Shown here one piece after another: positions 45,116 through 55,829 of a stretch of DNA of 64,000 bases (positions within the stretch are counted from its first letter, which is position 1; every line of letters starts with the position of its first letter). Origin of the DNA: Clarkia xantiana subsp. parviflora. Lineage: Eukaryota > Streptophyta > Magnoliopsida > Myrtales > Onagraceae. A program made the position numbers and the translations under genes. The notes beneath the pieces are model-generated. The model ran no database searches. It was not told the origin of the DNA and saw nothing but the letters and a program-made list of their open reading frames with translations. Location: the NCBI GenBank assembly GCA_036873135.1, contig JAPTYO010000008.1, forward strand, positions 29,166,761-29,230,760, in the 5' to 3' direction.

Positions 45116-47473
45116 AACACATTGGTGGACACCACATCCCACCCTTTCACTGACGAGCTCGTGTACAGTCGCGTCCCAGACGCACTGTATAATCTAAGGC
45201 CGGAAAAGTACCGAGGCAAGGGAGACCCGATAGAGCATGTGCAGCAGCATGAAGCAATGCTTTTGGGGAGGACAGACAACCCTCACCACATAGCCATGAC
45301 ATTCCCCCAAACATTAGGCGGACCAGCTGCACACTGGCTTTTCTCCCTGCCAAAGAAGAGCATAGACTCATGGCGGTCCCTCAAAGAAAAGTTCATCCAT
45401 CGTTACATGGGAGAACGTTCGATCGTCAAAGGATCAAATGCCTTGGATGACGTCAAGCAGGAGTGGAATGAGTCCCTCGCAAGCTACTACATCCGGTTTA
45501 ATCAAAACATCTCGGAAGATCAAACGAACATCGCAGAGATAGAAATCATCCATGCCTTTGTCAGAAACCTGGGTCGGCACGGGTACGACTTGGGCCAAAA
45601 GCTTTCTACAAGGCCGGTGGAAACAATGGAAGAACTCGTGGCAAGAGTAAAAGAGTACATTGATGCTGAACACTACAAAATGACAGCCCGGGATAAGTGG
45701 GTTAAGCCCGGCAACAAGAAAGATGAGAGCAAGCCAGGCCCCCTGAAGCAAAACCAAACCCCCCAACAAAAACAGTGGACTCCGCCCCAGAAGAGAACAT
45801 TCAACATTGAAGAAGACAAGAATCCAGACGTCAACACCATTGAGCTAATCCCTTTGAACGCTCCCCTGAGTGTCATACTGAAAGAAATGAAAGAGCAAAA
45901 CCTCTGGAAAGAGCCATTCGGTTTCAGAAAGGGCCAGCTAGGGAAAGAGCAAGACAAGTGGTGTGAAAGCCACGAAGTCAACGGCCATGAAACTGACGAC
46001 TGTAGAAGCCTTAAGTTCCAAATCAATCGAATCATACAAGAAGGCGGACTTAAGCACTACGTCGACCAAGGGGGAAAGATAGAGAAGGTGAAAAGAAAAT
46101 TCACGCCAAAGGAGAAAGGAAAAGAAAAGACCAATGACAACCCCCCTCCTAAAAAGAGGGGAGTTATTAATGTCATTCATGGTGGTCCAGCTGCAGGAGG
46201 ACAAGTCTCCAACACAAGAGATGTATACGCTGCGCAGGCAAGCACACTCCCCAAGTATGGGAAAAGAAAGAAACCGGAAGAGGAGGACCCCGTGATAGGA
46301 TTCTCGAGAAAAGACATGGCACACATCGTCTACCCGCATGATGACGCGTTAGTAATAACAATGGAAATCAACGGGTTCGATGTCAAAAGAATCCTAGTCG
46401 ACGGAGGAAGCTCGTCAGACATCCTCCATATCAATGTCCTCGAACAACTTGGAATGAAGAGAGAGGACCTGAAGCCGGGAAATTTCCCGTTAGTAAGCTT
46501 TGCAGGAGCTGCTACATACCCACTGGGGATGATCACCCTTCCCACTGTGATAGGAGAAGGATGGAACGCAATGAAAGTCGACATCACTTTCGTGATCGTC
46601 GAGAGACTTGGCGCTTACAACGGAATTCTCGGAAGAACAACGATAAACCCCTACGAGATGGTGCCTTCAACGGCACATCAAAAGCTGAAATACCGCTTGA
46701 GGGGAGGAGTTGGTGAAGTCTTGGGCGATCAGACGACAGCACGGAAATGCTATGTCAACGCCCTAAGATGCAAGAACCGTCTGGACATAGCAGTCATTGA
46801 AAGAGGACAATGTTCCAAGTCTGAAGTTGAAATGCCATTTGACGAAATGATGAGCAAAGGAGAAAGACTCCCAGCATTTCAAACCCCAATGCTCTCAAGC
46901 ATATGGGACATCAAGCAAGGGGAATCGGAATCCATCCAGAGTTACTTCAAGCGATTCGCCATAAATGCAACTTCAAGTTTGGCAGAAAAGTCAGCCGTGA
47001 TCAATGCCTTTTTCCTGAACATGAACTCACCCACATTCCTCCTATTTGGACGAACACAAGGGTGGAGAACAACCAAATCTATGGCTGACTTAAAAGAGAA
47101 GATGGAGACAGCAATCGAGGTCGCAAACGAGCTGGGGTGGTTCAACCCACCTGCAGAACAAGAAGAGGCGCGCGAACACAAGCGTGCAAGACAAGACTTG
47201 AACAACAACCAAGATGGCGAATATACACCTCTGAACATAGAGGTGGAGGAGTTGTTCAAGACCATCCTGAAGGATGTTTTACCTCCTCCAAGCGAGATCC
47301 GGATTGCCTTCCTCGGGAAGAATCCAGAAATGTGGTGCCACTACCACAACAGATGGGGTCACAGCACGAATGGGTGCCCCTCTCTACGCAACAGAATCGA
47401 GGAACTGATCAAACAAGGAGCTCTGCGCTCCTACATTGCATGCGAGAAGCCAGCTTTATCAAACCGTCACTAA
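45116..47473 (+). pseudogene. Element E gag-protease fused to a second gag-like part
   Basis: The frame is open from the junction with D to the stop at 47473, about 785 codons. Order: C-terminal two thirds of a gag core (HPFTDELVY, GDPIEHVQQHE, AAHWLFSLP), a linker, a zinc-knuckle-like motif (WCESHEVNGHETDDC), the NVIHGG motif, and the protease motif (ILVDGGSSSDIL, then YPLGMITLP). Where RT should start, a second gag-like segment follows: SIWDIKQGESESIQSYFKRF, a basic linker, and another zinc-knuckle-like motif (WCHYHNRWGHSTNGC). The N-terminus is lost. The apparent start near 45113 lies at the junction and is not a true start. Confidence 0.85.
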
Positions 47474-47836
47474 GGGAATAATCCTTCCCCTATGACATGC
47501 ACATACTCTATCTTTACTTTTCAAGTACTGAGTAGAACGTTTAGGATGGGAGATCAGTTGACTCCATCCATGCACATCCCTTGTAAATGAACAAGAAGAC
47601 TAATGAAGTTTACTCCTTGCGTAGGAAAAATCACTATGTAATGGCAAGCTACCCCGGTCCAAAACCAGGAACAAGCCACATACATCATCAACAAAGGCCC
47701 TAACTCTACACGCAGAGAGGGCAAACAACAAGAAAAGCCATCAAAAAGATATCAAAGCAAGACTAAACAAAGCTCATGCTTGTATTCAAAACAGAGGGAG
47801 CGCGACGCACGCAAGGAGACAAAATAATTTCAACAA
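47474..47836 (+). other. Spacer after the gag frame of E
   Basis: A-rich non-coding stretch between the stop codon and the hairpin array. Nothing recognisable was seen. Confidence 0.4.
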
Positions 47837-48870
47837 GGATGTGAACGTACTAATCTATTCACATCCTTGCAAAAAGTCGGGGGACAAGCGGTTCCTTAGG
47901 AATCCTCCTTCGCAAAAAAATGCAAGTGTTGGACGTACTAATCTATCCACACTTCGCCACAATACAAGGATGTGAACGTACTAATCTATTCACATCCTTG
48001 CAAAAAGTCGGGGGACAAGCGGTTCCTTAGGAATCCGCCCTCGCAAACAAATGCAAGTGTCGGACGTACTAATCTATCCACACTTCGCCACAAAGAAGGA
48101 TGTGAACGTACTAATCTATTCACATCCTTGCAAAGTCGGGGGACAAGCGGTTCCTTAGGAATCCGCCCTCGCAAACAAATGCAAGTGTCGGACGTACTAA
48201 TCTATCCACACTTCGCCACAAAACAAGGATGTGAACGTACTAATCTATTCACATCCTTGCAAAAGTCGGGGAACAAACGGTTCCTTAGGAATCCTCCCTC
48301 GCAAACAAATGCAAGTGTCGGACGTACTAATCTATCCACACTTCGCCACAAAACAAGGATGTGAACGTACTAATCTATTCACATCCTTGCAAAGTCGGGG
48401 GACAAGCGGTTCCTTAGGAATCCGCCCTCGCAAACAAATGCAAGTGTCGGACGTACTAATCTATCCACACTTCGCCACAAAATAAGGATGTGAACGTACT
48501 AATCTATTCACATCCTTGCAAAAGTCGGGGAACAAACGGTTCCTTAGGAATCCTCCCTCGCAAACAAATGCAAGTGTCGGACGTACTAATCTATCCACAC
48601 TTCGCCACAAAACAAAGATGTGAACGACCTAATCTATTCACATCCTTGCAAAAGTCGGGGAACAAACGGTTCCTTAGGAATCCTCCCTCGCAAACAAATG
48701 CAAGTGTCAGACGTACTAATCTATCCATACTTCTCAAACAAGCAACTATATCAAGTATGTGAACGTACTAATCTATTTACATCCTTGTAAAGGGAGACAA
48801 GCAGTTCAACATGGATCCTCCTCCTTACAAAGCCACGGGTGCCGGTAATACTAACTCATCCGCACCCCGC
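47837..48870 (+). repeat. Hairpin array of element E: about eight units of 130 bp
   Basis: Each unit contains two inverted repeats with the same 12-base loop CGTACTAATCTA. The first has a perfect 9-bp stem (GGATGTGAA with TTCACATCC). The second has a 9-bp stem with a single bulged base (AAGTGT-C-GGA with TCCACACTT). Units are separated by GTCGGGGNACAAGCGGTTCC and AATCC-CCTCGCAAACA. The last unit (48753-48870) is strongly diverged but still pairs, with GGGTGC-C-GG against CCGCACCC. The array lies between gag and the 3' end of the antisense gene. Confidence 0.88.
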
Positions 48871-49182
48871 CACCAACAGAGATGCAATTTCCTAAGGAAA
48901 ACCATCGGATTAAGGAAATCGACCTGTCAACAAAGCAACACTCTTCCAAAAGAGAACAAGTTATAGAGACAGCAATAAAGGAAGATGCAAAATAATACTA
49001 AGTATTATATCTTTCTAACATCTCATGTCAGGCATATATATATATATAATATAGCAGTTCTGAAAAGTAAAGACATCCAACCAGCATAAAAAGTCAAGCC
49101 CGGGACACACCCCGCCAAAATCTCACCCGTGCAAGGGGAGCAACCATATATACACAAGAAAGTCATATAAAACAAAGAAAGA
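48871..49182. other. Spacer between hairpin array and antisense gene of E
   Basis: AC-rich, non-coding. It presumably includes the 3' untranslated region of the antisense gene. Confidence 0.4.
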
Positions 49183-51520
49183 TCAACCTGACCCAACGTC
49201 AGGAGCACCAGAGCCAAAGGCGTCAGCCATAAAAACATCATGCGTAGGGCTGCTGAAAACAACACGACGATCGTCACCAACAGGGACGGATACCTGTCCC
49301 GTCAAACCACTCGCTCCGCCCACATCGCCCGCTCGGATCCCCGCAATAGCCCCGAGGGCATAGCCAGTATATGGACCAGTACTCTGGAAAGGAAAATCGG
49401 GGGCAAGAGAGTATATCCTCCTGAAGTAATCCACAGAGAAAGACTCCATGCGATCATCACGTGCCTTCTCGAGAAGTTTGGAGTAATCAGCTGTAGTAGG
49501 AAACTCAATCATCCCAAGCTGATCACCCAGGGCAACATGAGACTCCTTAGTCTCCTTCACCGCCACAGCATGTGCCTCCTCATCGACCTTCTCCTGGCGC
49601 AGTAGGGCAAACAGCTCCGCCTCCAGCTGAGACGCACAATCCTGACTTCCCTTGAGATCAGCGGAAGCCTTGGAAGAAGCATCTGAATGTGCGCGCGCCT
49701 TCTCCCTCAACACAACGACATCCTGAGACAAGTGCTCATGACGACCCTGCAGACCCCTCGTCTCCTCAACAAGCTCAACAACAAAGGAGGAAAGGTTGGT
49801 CATCACGGCATTCACCTGCAACAACAACACAAGCACATCACACACAGAGAAGCCAGACAAACATGGTAGATCCAACATAAAAAGAAAACAACGTACAGGA
49901 GCAAAGCGCGCGAGCGACTCCTCAACACACTTCAAAGCAGCCTCAGGGTCCCGGGGACACGTCTTGCGGTCAGCCGGCGGAACAGACCGCTGAACCACAC
50001 GCACACCAACAGCAGGTGTGCTCAAGGAAACATCCTTGGGAAAGCGAATAGCAGACTGAGAGTAGGGAGTCCACTCGTTCCCGGACACATCCGATCAAGC
50101 CGACACATCAGATCAGACTTGCGAAGAGCTGGAGGAGTAGGAACAACTACACATCAAAAGCAAACACATTAGGAGAAGGCAAACTATACCAATGCAACAA
50201 GAAGTCAACCACAGTCACCTCCCAAGGGAGGCACCTCCACTGAACGCCCGCTCCCCAACCGGGGGACAGGCATGGTCGAATCCGCATACATTGGCCCCTT
50301 CCCTTTGTCGCAGGAAGGAGCAAGAGGCATGCCAGCAGACGTCGACCTCCTAGGATCGCTCGGGGAACGGACGTCAGCATCATGCTCTCGGACAGGCGCA
50401 ACTCCCCCCGCCGTCGGGAATACCAAGCCTGCAAAGACAACCACAAAAAGACCATTAGCATGTTAGCATGGGGAAAGATCTCAACGAAACCTTTAAAGGC
50501 ACAAGTCCCATACCCGGGCCAACAGGAGGAGTATCGCCAAGGCCGGGAACAGTCTGAGGAGACCCGCCTGCGACTCCGCCCTGTAAACAGGGGCGTCTGT
50601 TAAGAAACCAACCTACAAGGAAACAGGAACAAATGTTACGAAACTTCAAAACATACCAACTCATCCCCCGAAGGACGTACATGAATGCCCGCCGCGAGCA
50701 GCTCGGCGTCGGAAGCACGATAAAGGGGGCTATACTCCCTCGCCCTATTCGCCGTATGAATCTTCTTCAAAGCAACCTTGTCTGCATCTGAGAACTCTTG
50801 AAAACGCGGAACGGGGTCGGAATCCACTATGTGAGAAGTTGTCCAAGTCGTTCCCGCATCCTTTATAAAAAAGTACTGACACTTCCATTTGTTCTGGGAA
50901 GTGTCCGATCTTTCGCAGAACCGCGCCTCAGTATTCCACCCCGCCCTGCGCAAGCCAAGGGAGGAGAATCCCTTCTCGGTCATGTGAGGCCAACGCAAGG
51001 TGAAAGTACACATCCCAGACTCATCTGCCTTGCTCAGGAAATAGAAGGCTCGAAAAAGCACTACCGAATAATCCCAAGAGTTTAGATGACATTGCACCCA
51101 GAAACATGTCCAAGCTCTAAACCCCGGTGGAGTGATAGAGACGGGAGAAATCCTGTAATGTCGACAAAGGCGGACCAAATCCTGACAATAAGGAAACCGC
51201 AACCCTTCTCGAAACTGTAAAAGATAAACAGCCTCATATTCAGCCGGAGGAACGGTGGGCCGACCAAATTCGACCCCCTTCACAACGTCCCAAGGATACG
51301 AGACCTCCATGCCGGGACACCAGCCCCGGGTCGACACATAGAGATCAAACTTGGAACGTGGGAGCTTGTTGGGAAAAAACATTTGGATCTTCTCCAGTAT
51401 CACGCGGTTACCCGACGGTCCCAAAAGCACACCGCTTCGAGACCCGAAGCCGGAATCCATGGTGCCCTCATCAACCTCCCCATCAAAGTTATCCGAAACA
51501 GAGTGATGAGACTTACTCAT
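49183..51520 (-). CDS. Antisense gene of element E: putative gypsy-type transposon domain and coiled coil
   Basis: Best-preserved of the antisense genes. Exon 1 (51520-50657, 288 codons, donor GTATGT) begins MSKSHHSVSDN and has the conserved domain: GLRFPYCQDLVRLCRHYRI, then FRAWTCFWVQC, KCQYFFIKDAGTTWT, and YRASDAELLAAGI. Probable further exons: about 50580-50513 (Gly/Pro-rich), 50428-50219 (PSCDKGKGP), one ending at 49897 with RFPKDVSLSTPAVGVRV and VPPADR, and 49815-49183. The last begins VNAVMTNLSSFVVEL, followed by a coiled coil and FSVDYFRRIYSLAPDFPF. The start of the fourth exon is not fixed. Such antisense frames between the coding region and the 3' LTR are known from Tat-lineage elements. 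Their role is unknown. Confidence 0.72.
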
Positions 51521-53347
51521 TACGTGAAGAAGCAGAAACCGTTTCCTACCAGGAACACTCTAAGTATCAGAGACGCGCGCTTGCAAGCCCGTCAATCAAA
51601 CCCTGCAAAAACCATACACAACTCAATCAAAAACCAGGGCCACGTATCAACACCATTCACCAAGCCCTTTGCGAGGGCATTCAACCCAACGGACCAACTG
51701 TCCGCGAGCAAACAGCTAGGGACCCTCCCGCTCGGGAGTCAAAAATCCCTACGCTCACCAAAGGCCTAGGCCACCTACTAATCAAATTTTCATATATTTG
51801 TGCAATGTGACACAGGTATTCAAGAACTCCACAAAGCGATAAGTTCAAGAGCTAAAGAAATCGAAGACATGCAAAGTTGGTTATAATTACCAAAATGCCA
51901 TCCGACCACATTTCGATCAAATTTTATCCCCAAAACGGTTTAAGGCTCCGGGGGCACGTACAAGCAGCTCAAATGCACCTAAGCAAGACCATTACATGTC
52001 ACGGGGAGACTTACCCCTACCCGAACAATTCAAAGAACACTCGGGTCAACTAAGCCACCGATAAGCCCGAGCTACCAAGCAATCACCTAAACTCCGGGGG
52101 CATGACTATCCACTCACAAACAATCAAGGAGTCATTATCACAATTGGGGGCATCATATCAAATCACCCACATCATGATACAAAGGGTCGAACTTTTTGCT
52201 CGAATAAGTCCGATTTTGAACCCCCACGATTCCCCCTCGGTTGACCGAAACCTAAGGGCCTCTTCACAAAGGGAGTTCACTATCCATAACTCTATCTATA
52301 TACATTTAGAGTTTGGCCAAAAACGAATTTTGAAAAATCAAGCCAAAATTTCACTTAGGCATTTCATCGAACACCTATCATGCACCTTATTGAAATTCGA
52401 AATGTGCAGCCCTAAAGGTCCAATTAACATCAAGAAAAGGAAGGAGAGGACATTACCGATCAATACCCGACAAGAAGGACTCGAAAACGGGTCGAATTGA
52501 GCCCGAAATCGACCCGTGAACAGTGCAGCCGCCGCCCGCCTAGCGCCGCCGCCGCCTCGCCGCTGCCGGGCCGCCGTGATCTCGCCGGTGGTAGTCCTGG
52601 TGGTGGCCGGCCGAAATGGGGTCACACTAATACCCTAAAGTGAATTCCTAAATCACTACCTTAGCCTCTCCAAAACCCTCTCAACAACCTATTCAAATGT
52701 TGATAGTTTTATAAACTATCACAAAGGAGGTGGACTACACAACCTAGCAAGCACCATACATCCAAGAGGTACACTTACATCCACCCTCCATTTTTTAAAG
52801 TTGGTGATAACTTGGATTTTCACCATCAAGTGACTTAGCCAAATTTAACTAAGTCACTTCAAATGGTCTCAACTACTTGAAAACATTATGTTTATGATTT
52901 TTCGTATCACGTCCGTCACATGTGATTTTCCAAACCCGGCATTATTTCATTTACTAAAACCGTCGTCTCGCCGTCAAGACGGCCGTCTCGGACGACGGGC
53001 GCCCGGAAACCATCATATTGCATGAAAAACGTTTTATCAAAACTTTCATGATTTATTATCATTTTGATACAATTAGTCGCGGCATGAACGTTCCATATTT
53101 ATTTGATCATCTTACAAACCCGAAAAATTTCATGTGCGCTCGCGCCTTACTTCTCCCAAAATCACATTTATCATATTACTCGTAGTCCGTTGTGCTACTA
53201 ACCCTTTGCGCAGTTATCAAGCATGACCATCTCAAAAAAAAAAACTAAGGCAAGGAGCTCGTCTGAGCCGCGCGTATCCACCATTGGTAGGTCGAAACTC
53301 AAGGTGAGCAGACGACCCGAATCACGCGTATACCCTATCTTAGAATA
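51521..53347 (-). other. Upstream region of the antisense gene of E
   Basis: No protein-coding content was recognised. A GC-rich block at about 52500-52610 (minus strand, Gly/Arg-type codons) corresponds to blocks in B and D. AT-rich sequence and runs of short direct repeats lie on both sides. It probably contains the antisense promoter and leader. Confidence 0.4.
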
Positions 53348-53389
53348 GAGTTAAACAAAGGTCAGACCATTATTTAACTCGGGGGCAAG
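53348..53389 (+). promoter_or_regulatory. Polypurine tract and hairpin of element E
   Basis: GAGTTAAA (53348-53355), inner GGTC with GACC (53360-53368), TTTAACTC (53373-53380), then GGGGGCAAG (53381-53389) and LTR start TGATGG. Same architecture as C and D, but both stems have changed base pairs in a compensating way. Confidence 0.75.
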
Positions 53390-54150
53390 TGATGGATATA
53401 CGCATGATTCGGGCTCGGTTTTAATTATTCGGACCTCATACACGCGCATAAAACCCAATTTTGAGCTAACCGGGGGAAACCGGGCAAGTCGCGAACTTGC
53501 CCGGCACCCCCGGGGGGCTTACCCGGAAATTCCGGGTAAGCCCCAGCTTACCCGGAATTCCGGGTAAGTTTAATACCCGGGGGGTGTCGCGCACACCCCC
53601 CATTTCGTTCTGAATGTATAGGAGACCCGATTTTTAACTAACTCCTATGTGTACGAGACCTATGTTTCAAAGGCGCGCGCGTCCCGCTCGTGACAGCCGC
53701 CTGAGACGCACGTCAGAGTCCTTTTCCCAAAGCTCTCCCCTACATCCCGGTTCACATTTCCACATTGAACCGGGTCAAAACCGGTTTACGGTCCAAGGTT
53801 GCCTATAAATAGCCACCTTGGGGGTAAACATTTAAAAAAGTCACTTTGGGTGAGAATTGGAAAAGCTCTGACCTCTCTCTAAACTCTCTCTCTCTAGAAA
53901 CTGTCTAATGTTGATCGTCGGAGCGAGCGCACCAAGCACCCCCCCCCCCCTCTCCACGGGGATTGCTTGGTAATGCTCCTCTCGCAGGTGCAGACAGACG
54001 GTCCGTAAGAGAGCCCGAAGGACTTACCGCTATTCTGAAGACGAAGCTGAAGGCCCGTGCACGACCTTAGGAAACGGACTCGGCTCGCACCCAACCCGAA
54101 GACATCGACAAGTTACTCGGCGGACCGCCCGCGTTAACTTGGTCGAAACA
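53390..54150 (+). repeat. 3' LTR of element E
   Basis: 761 bp, starting TGATGGATATACGC and ending TCGAAACA. TATA box CCTATAAATAG at 53802-53812. A hairpin ACCAAGCA (53930-53937) with TGCTTGGT (53964-53971) flanks a C run, matching the hairpin place in B, C and D. The right end is fixed by resumption of the D RNase H frame at 54151. Confidence 0.82.
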
Positions 54151-55708
54151 CAATTCTTAAGCCAGTTATCAATGCTTCGTACTCCGCCTCGTTGTTTGTT
54201 GCTCTAAATGTTAAGTTTAGAGCATACTTCAATGGATTGGATCCATCGGGAGGAATTAGGAGGAATCCGGCACCTGATCCCCCTACGTTTGAAGATCCGT
54301 CGGTGTACATTTGCCATACTTCGATATGCTCTTCGATTTGTTGAGGTCCAACTTGGGGATCTGGGTCGGGAGTTATCCCGGTGAACTCTGCGATGAAGTC
54401 TGCCAGCGCTTGTCCCTTGATCGCCGTTCGAGGAGCAAAGTGAATGCGGAATTCACTTAGCTCTACTGACCACTTTGTTAGCTTTCCTGACATGTTTGGC
54501 TTTGACAGGATGTGCTTCAGGGGTTGGTCTGTTAAAACTGTTACTTCATGTGCGTGGAAGTATGGCCTCAGCTTCCTTGCTGCTATTATAAGCGCGTACA
54601 GGTATTTTTCAATTGGCATGTAATTTACCTCGTACTTTGCAAGTATCTTGCTCACGTAATAGACTGGAAGTTGGGCAGTCCCCTTTTGTTTGACAAGGAC
54701 TGAGCTGACTGCCGTGTTGCTCACCGATATGTACAGGAAGAGGGGCTCTCCTGGAATTGGTTTTGCCAATGCTGGCAATGTGCGCAAGTGTTGTTTTAAT
54801 TGTTGAAAGGCTACTTCACACGCTGGTGTCCATTCAAACTTCTTGTTTGCACGCAAGACTTCAAAGAATGGGAGTGCCTTGTCGCCTATTCTGGCAAGGA
54901 ACCGGTTTAAAGCAGCTAGGCGGCCGTTTAGTTGTTGGACTTCTTTATGTCTTCTTGGGGACACCATTTCTTCAATCGCCTTCACCTTTTCTGGGTTAGC
55001 TTCTATCCCCCTCTGGCTCACCATGAATCCAAGGATTTTTCCTGATTGTACGCCGAAAGCGCATTTTGTTGGATTTAGGCGGACTTGATATTCGCGCATT
55101 CTTTTGAAGATTGCTCGTAAGTCGTCAACATGGTTGCGCCTTTTGGTTGACTTCACGACCATGTTGTCCACGTATGCCTCCATTTTGGTTCCGATTAGAT
55201 CGCCAAAGATGGTATTGACCATTCTCTGGTATGTTGCTCCTGCATTGATTAGGCCGAATGGCATCACTGTGTAGTTGTATATTTCGCTATCTGCATAAAA
55301 TGCAGTATGCGGTGCATCGTCTTTGAACATCGGGATTTGGTTGTATCCGGAGTATGCATCCATTACGGACATTAATTCGTGGCCGGCAGTGGCATCGACT
55401 AGTTGGTCGATTCTTGGGAGAGGATATGAATCCTTTGGGCATGCGTTGTTGAGATCTCTGTAATCGATGCACATTCTTAACTTGCCACTTGACTTAGGAA
55501 CCAACACCGGGTTTGCGACCCATGTTTGGTATCTTGATTCTTCGATGAATCCTGCTTCAAGCAGTTTTCCCACTTCTTCTCTAATTGCCAGCTTCTTGTT
55601 GCCCCCGAGGGGTCGAAGTTTCTGGGCTATTGCTCGAGTTCCTGGCTTGATGTTGAGTTTATGGGAAATGACTTCTGCGCTGATTCCGGGCATATCGCTT
55701 GGTACCAT
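54134..55708 (-). pseudogene. Element D reverse transcriptase and RNase H N-terminal part
   Basis: Open for 524 codons; the last few (54150-54134) are E sequence. The RT domain has NPVLVPKSSGKLRMCIDYRDL, PLPRIDQLVDA, YSGYNQI, and MPFGLINAGATYQR. In the active site the family YVDD reads YVDN (minus-strand AAC at about 55170), so one catalytic aspartate is lost. RT is followed by the connection (FEWTPACEVAFQQLK) and the start of RNase H (YTDGSSNVGG, NNEAEYEAL). The frame begins after a one-base shift near 55705 that separates it from the upstream linker (KEYKELFAW). Confidence 0.9.
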
Positions 55709-55829
55709 GCGAATAGCTCTTTATACTCTTTGAGGAGTGCTGTGATCTCTATCACTTCATCTTCTGACAAGGATGCTCTGATTTGGACCATTCTGTCTGG
55801 CTCTTCGATCTTTATGTGTTTTAACTCCT

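Larger units (their letters stand above)
45116..54150 (+). mobile_element. Element E: 5'-truncated Tat-like element nested in D
   Basis: In plus sense: gag-protease-gag frame (45116-47473), hairpin tandem repeat (47837-48870), antisense gene (51520-49183), PPT with hairpin (53348-53389) and 3' LTR (53390-54150). The 5' LTR, PBS and about the first 200 codons of gag are missing. D sequence resumes exactly at both ends, so a deletion removed the 5' end of E with its TSD copy but almost nothing of D. No polymerase domain is present. Confidence 0.82.

Noticed and set aside
45113..45137. Start codons of the E gag frame and of the D integrase frame at this place
   Set aside because: Both apparent starts are created by the D/E junction. 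Neither is the true N-terminus.
53895..54150. Standard 5-bp TSD for element E
   Set aside because: No convincing identical pentamer is found on the left. The left copy appears deleted with the 5' LTR.
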